Below, in pieces: positions 59,001 to 64,000 of a stretch of 64,000 nt of DNA (the stretch's first letter is position 1; each line of letters starts with the position of its first letter). The stretch comes from Trematomus loennbergii (taxonomy: Eukaryota; Chordata; Actinopteri; Perciformes; Nototheniidae). The notes under the pieces were generated by a model. It was not told the origin of the DNA, did no database searches, and worked only from the letters and a program-made list of their open reading frames with translations. The stretch covers positions 584,501 through 648,500 of the forward strand of contig JAAOOA010000133.1 in NCBI GenBank assembly GCA_012861695.1, given 5' to 3'. The translations under genes and the position numbers were made by a program.

Positions 59001-59511
59001 CGCTCCGGGCTTGCCGAAGATGTGCGTGTTGAACGCCGCGCGGGCCGGGAGCAGTCAGTCGGGCAGGAGGAGCTGCAGCGGGCCCAGCAGAGTCCGCAGC
59101 TCCGGAAAAACAGGGCGAATCCACCGATCCCTCACATGGCGTGCAGCGGGAGGGCCATGACATCCGAGGCGTGGATAAGTCCCAGGAGAAGCCGTCAGGT
59201 ATGCCTTAAGATGGACCAGTGCACCACCACGCTTTCCCCGTCGTCTAAAGCGCTTTCGGCGAGGCAGGATGCAGGGCAACCGGCGCAGGTAGGTGGGAAT
59301 ATTCTACAGTAGAGGGGGGGGGGCGATTTATGGTTGCCAGATGTAGGTTTGGGCAGCAATATCAACTCCAGTGAGGGTCTGAGGTGGAGGAGAGCTTGGC
59401 GATCGTAAACGAGCAGAGCAGAGACATTCTGACAAACATAAAACAAAAACAGGATAGCTAAAGGTAGAGAGCTGAGGGAGCGGCGAGCCGACACAGGCGC
59501 CATCTTTTGTC
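56093..59511 (-). mobile_element. Nearly full-length L2-clade LINE
   Basis: Minus-strand element of 3419 bp flanked by the 7-bp duplication ATCAAAT (56086-56092 and 59512-59518). Its 5' end has the ORF start MAPVSARRSLSSLPLAILF (59503). The endonuclease lies in 57856-58932 (MFLTETWV, SGDFNVHV, SDHLPVL). The reverse transcriptase lies in 56788-57492 (LDLTAAFDTVDHSIL, GVPQGSILGPILF, CYADDVQIYL) and the C-terminal HWLPVRFRIDFKILL part in 56447-56782. Catalytic motifs are present, but several frame changes separate the blocks, so it is not intact as read. It interrupts the BEL gag between its two zinc knuckles. Confidence 0.88.
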
Positions 59512-59518
59512 ATCAAAT

Positions 59519-62500
59519 TTGCTTTGGCTGTCTAACGAAAGGACATCTAAGCAAAGACTGTCAGAAAAATGAAATGTGAAGTTTGTTCAATGAAACATCC
59601 AACAATATTGCACATCTACAAGAAAAATTGAACAAAAAGACAACTCTGATAATTACACCCAAGCAGCTTCTGTAAGTAGTGCATTAGTCTCTTTAAATGG
59701 CAGAAACCACACTGGGGCCGGTGGTCAACAAACCCTACCAATTATCCCAGTTCAAATAAAGTTGTCAAACTCGAACCAGACTGTGCAGACTTACGCATTT
59801 ATGGATCAGGGAAGCACTGCAAGTTGTTGTACTCAAGCCCTTCAACAAGATGTGCATGCCAAGGGCAAGAGAACAAATCGTCTTAAAAACAATGGGTCAG
59901 GAGAAAATGATTGACACTTCCTTTGTCAAAGGTTTGAAGTGAGTTGCATCGAAGGCAATGATTTTTATCAGCTGCCTAAAGTATACACAAAAGAGGAAAT
60001 TCCTGCTGGAAAAGCACATTCCCACTCAAGAAAAATAAATGGAAATATCTAAGAGAAATTAAGTTGCCTGAATTGGATTGTGAAATCGGGTTGCTTATAG
60101 GAACAAATGCACCAAAGCTAATGGAGCCGTGGAAAATAATAAACAGTCAAAATAGAGGACCCTTTGCTGTTAAGACAGTCCTAGGTTGGGTTGTGAATGG
60201 ACTGAATCAGGAAACCACTGAATCTGAGAATACTTCATGTGCTGTTGTTAATCGGATATCAGTGACAGATTAAGTGAGCTGCTGGTGCAGCAATACAATC
60301 ATGACTTTCCAGAGACGTTGTGATGAGAAGAAAGAGATGTCAGTTGAAGACAAACAATTCTTAAAGATCATGTCAGATTCAGCTGAAATCAAAGATGGAC
60401 ATTATCAGCTTGAACTTCCATTTAAATATCATGATGCCAAACAATCGCAAACTTGCAGAGCAGAGAGCAGAATCATTAAAAAAGGAAATTCAAAAGGAAC
60501 AAAGTTTTCCATGATGAATATAAAACATTCTTGGAGGCTGTGATAGCAAAAGGTCACGCTCAGCTACTGCCCCAAGAGCAGCTCAAACCTGAGAGTGGAA
60601 ATATGTGGTGCATACCACATCATGGGGTTCATCACCCAAAGAAGGGCAAGATTTGTGTAGTGATCGATTGTTCTGCATCTTATCAAGGATATTCATTCAA
60701 TGAAAAGCTTATTCAGGGTCCCAATCTTACCAACACGCTACTTGGTGTGCTCATTCGATTCAGACAAGAACAAATAGCTTTCATGGCTGATTTCGTGGGG
60801 ATGTATCATCAGGTCAAGGTGGCTCCTGCCGATCAAGATTATCTTCGCTTTCTTTGGTGGCCAGGAGGAGATGTCAGTTTACCTCTCGCTGAGTACAGGA
60901 TGACAGTACATCTATTTGGTGCCACTTCATCAGCAAGTTGTGCAACCTATGCTCTTACTAAAACCGCTGCAGGTGCTGATCTCTCTCTCTCTCTCTCTCT
61001 CGCGTCCGGTTATACTTCACTCGCGTTTATGTCCAAATCCATCAGATCTAGCTAGTTTTAGCTAATGATATGGCTGCTGCCCCTCCCTACACGCAGATCA
61101 CGCAGACTCAAACCTCATCTTATGCCCAAATTCCAGCTGAGAGGGTCTTCTCTATAGCTGGCCTGATTGTGAATCGCCTCCGCACCCGCCTCTCCGCTGA
61201 GCATGTAGACATGCTCATATTCTTAAACAAGAATGAGTATTGAATAGCTGCATTCTGTGCATAGGCCCTGTTATAGGTTGTTGATCTCTGTTGTAATAGG
61301 GTTACGTTACCGAACTAACCGGTTATGTTGTTCGTATGATCCCTCTTTAATTTAAAAACCAAGTTATGTTTTAAGCATGAAAGCTGTAGGCCTATAGCTG
61401 TCAACTGTTCAAACTGTGATCACCAGTTCAATACATTTGACAAATTCGACCAAATCGAATAAAGCTGATTGAGAAGGAGATGAGAGTGTTTAATGACTCT
61501 ATGAGAGGTCTCACAATCTCCAAGGATAACTTGGATAAGGCTGAAGCAGCAGTGTTGTGTTCTTTTGTGTCTTTTCCAGAGGAAGTGGACACTTTGAAAA
61601 GGGGAAAACCTATCAAAGGAAGTAGTGCACTGTATAAATTGGATCCAGTGTACGAGAATGAACTGGTAAAGGTTGGAGGAAGGCTAAATAAAATGGCAAT
61701 GCCTGAGGAAGCAAAGCACCCAACCATTCTTGGAAAACACCACCATGTCTCTAAAACTATACTTCGAGATATTCATCAACAAGTTGGTCACAGTGGAAGG
61801 AATCATGTTATCCAGGTTAAGACAAAAATACTGGATACCATGTGCCAATGCATTAGCCAGAAAAATTATATCTGAATGTACTGGGTGTATCTCAATGTCG
61901 AGGAAAGCTGCTCCAGAGCTACTCAAGGATACTACGTCATCGAGTGCCGCCGAAGGACTGTTCCAATGTCCAGGATACTTGGAATTCTACCGAGGCCGGC
62001 GTCCTTCGTTGAGGGAAATTTCGAGGCTGCACATGTGTAGCCTCTGCGGTCTTAAAATCCCCACAATGCTTAGTTTGCGGACGGACCAATTTCCAAAATC
62101 TTTGGCGGAAATCGCGCTCCATTTAAGGCGGGGCCTCGCATATGACGCACACTGCACACCTGTTAGCCTGTTCCACCATTCTTCGTTTTCCGAGGCTAGG
62201 AAGGATTTTTGCCTCGCTTCAGAAGGAACTGACTCGGAGGGACTTGTTCTACCAAGGAAGCGTCCTCTAATTGAGAAACACCCACCGTGTGCAGACGCAT
62301 GCATGGAAATGCAGGAGAACAAAACATTTCAGATCTGCCAACAGACAGAATTATACCAGACCTACCACCATTCACATATGTTGGAGTGGATTACTTTGGC
62401 CCCCTGGAAGTGAAAAGAGGACGAAGCATTGTGAAACGATATGGAGTTATCTTTACCTGTCTAACAACCAGAGCGGTGCACTTGGAAGTAGCTCATTCGT

Positions 62501-64000
62501 TGGATACAGATTCATCATGCATTAATGCCTGCAGACGTTTCATCAGCAGAAGAGGCCAAGTATTGGAGATGAGGTCAGACAATGGGACTAATTGCGTTGC
62601 CACTGAAAGATAGCTGAAGGAATCTATAAAAGAGTGGAATCTGAGCAAAATAGAACAAGCCCTCCAGCAAAACAGGGATGCAAACTCATCAGGTATGAAA
62701 AAGGTGACAAGGATCTGAGCCCCCGACCCCACGGAATATCGGCTTTAAAATGAGGAATAACAGAGGATTTTAGCAGTCAGAACAACTAAAGCAGTTCATA
62801 ATAACAGAAACGCCAAAGAGTCACATCTAATAGAAATGTATAAAAGCATTTATTTTAATTGTGTAGCAGTCAGTTTATAATTTTGGCAGCACTGTTGAGC
62901 ATTTTGAAAATGTATTTTCATGCCTCTGTGCAAGGCTTAGTCTTTCTATCTTTATAGCCAGTGGTGTAAAGTAACTAAGTTCATAAACTCAAGTACTATA
63001 CTTGGGTACAATTTTGAGATACTTGTACTTATTTAAGTATTTCAATGTGTTGCTACTTTGTTCTTCTTCTCCTCTACAGTTCAGAGGTAACTGGTGTACT
63101 TTTCCTCCACTACATGTATTTAATACCTTTAGTTACTTTACAGATGTGGATGAATGATGTGAAATATAATCAAGTGTTAAATCAGACTTTAGTTCCACCT
63201 GGAGTAAATTCACAAGCTACCCTGCAGTATACAAAGTCATTCAAACTAGCTGCACCTTTACCAGCTTTGAGAACACTTTCATGATCAATCATTATAAAAC
63301 ACATCATATATATTATTCTGAAATGGACCAATCTGCACAATGACTACTTTTACTGTCGCTACTTTAACTATTTTGATGATAATACTTTTCTACTTTTACT
63401 TGAGGAACATTTTGAATGCAGGACTTTTACTGTAACAGAGTATTCCTACACTCTGGTACTTCTACTTTACTCAAGTACAAGACCTGAGTAGTTCTACCTT
63501 TACTCAAGTACAAGATATATACTTATACCACCACGTTTATAGCCTATGAAAATAACTATTTGAAAACGAAGGCTAAAGCTAACGTTAGCAGATAGTGACA
63601 ATGTATGCCAGTTAGCTAGCTCAACGATTCCTTAAATAATATTGCGACAGAAAAACTTTTCAGTGCACATCACGCTCTGCCGCTCCGACAGGGAGCTCTG
63701 CTCTGAACACCTGAACGGCCCGTTCAGCTGTTCACCAGCGGTCCAGTCTGTGCCACAGTGACTCCGGACCGCACAGTTAATATTAACGAACGCACCGTAG
63801 GTAATGTAGCTGCTGAAGCTAGACCCTCATCCCTGAGCAGCAGAGCCTTATTATACATCCATGAGCAGAGCCGACAGGCAGGAAGACTCGAGCACACAGC
63901 TCGCGCTTCATTATAATATATATAAAAAAGAACACCATGCGTGTCATGATGGCACATAACAGCTCGCGGCCGCAGATTACTCCGGGTCCCAGACCCAAAA
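59519..64000 (+). mobile_element. BEL/Pao pol remnant with nested insertions, unit B
   Basis: Continues the element begun at 51970. From 59668 it parallels unit A from 27729: protease-like region with FMDQGSTAS (about 59800), RT N-terminal half (60531-60974), the same hAT 3' remnant (60975-61485), integrase N-terminus (61486-61915), the same short insertion (61920-62310), integrase core (62330-62670) and the same hAT insertion from 62673 to past the window end. Shared nested insertions at the same bases show that both units descend from one already-damaged BEL copy. The (CT)n tract is longer here than in unit A. Confidence 0.85.
62673..64000. mobile_element. hAT-like element in BEL integrase, unit B, cut by window end
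   Basis: Begins CAGGGATGCAAACTCATCAG. Contains the AAGTAC-type repeat at 62958-63535, with about 40 bp that unit A lacks (63102-63145). The right terminus is outside the window. Confidence 0.7.

Overview
The window looks like teleost fish nuclear DNA, probably percomorph. It holds intron-split host genes (an OGFOD2-like oxygenase, a C2H2 zinc-finger gene of the fish MSKVQ type and an integrase-derived gene) buried in fish-type transposons: hAT, TTAA-flanked piggyBac-like MITEs, L2-clade LINEs, an RNase H-bearing LINE, BEL/Pao and a small LTR element. No bacterial, organellar, rRNA, tRNA or CRISPR features were found.

Layout. Bases 1-1862 are a young non-autonomous LTR element with two identical 243-bp LTRs. 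From about 2411 the window is a head-to-tail tandem duplication with a spacing of about 33.8 kb. Unit A is about 2411-36200 and unit B about 36205 to beyond 64000. Each unit carries, in order: LINE relics; integrase-like exons (minus); ogfod2 exons (plus); a fold-back DNA element; TTAA MITEs with a nested hAT; the zinc-finger exon (minus); more MITEs; and a BEL/Pao retrotransposon carrying hAT insertions. The first coding exon of the unit A zinc-finger gene lies at 35686-35878, more than 10 kb upstream of its finger exon. The unit B equivalent should lie just past the window end.

The units differ by large events. Unit A alone has 6236-10746 (including the integrase zinc-binding exon) and 13692-20850 (including the last ogfod2 exon). 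Unit B alone has a 1.06-kb TIR element at 39859-40918, the BEL 5' LTR and gag, and a nearly full-length L2 LINE inserted in that gag with a 7-bp target duplication. They also differ by many 1-8 bp indels, several in homopolymers, which break different exons in different copies. Either both gene sets are decaying, or the window joins two haplotypes of a noisy long-read assembly.

Gene condition. As written, no protein-coding host gene here is intact. ogfod2-A has lost a splice donor and has frameshifts; ogfod2-B has a frameshift, an in-frame TGA and no final exon. The zinc-finger gene has a frameshift in A and three in B, and both copies share a stop codon inside the last finger linker. The integrase-derived gene is open in the four unit A exons seen, and has glutamine at the position I align with the second catalytic aspartate; the unit B copy is broken. 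I found no single undescribed system. The most interesting items are this integrase-derived gene, a hAT derivative whose only ORF joins a BED finger to the dimerisation domain, and the duplication itself.
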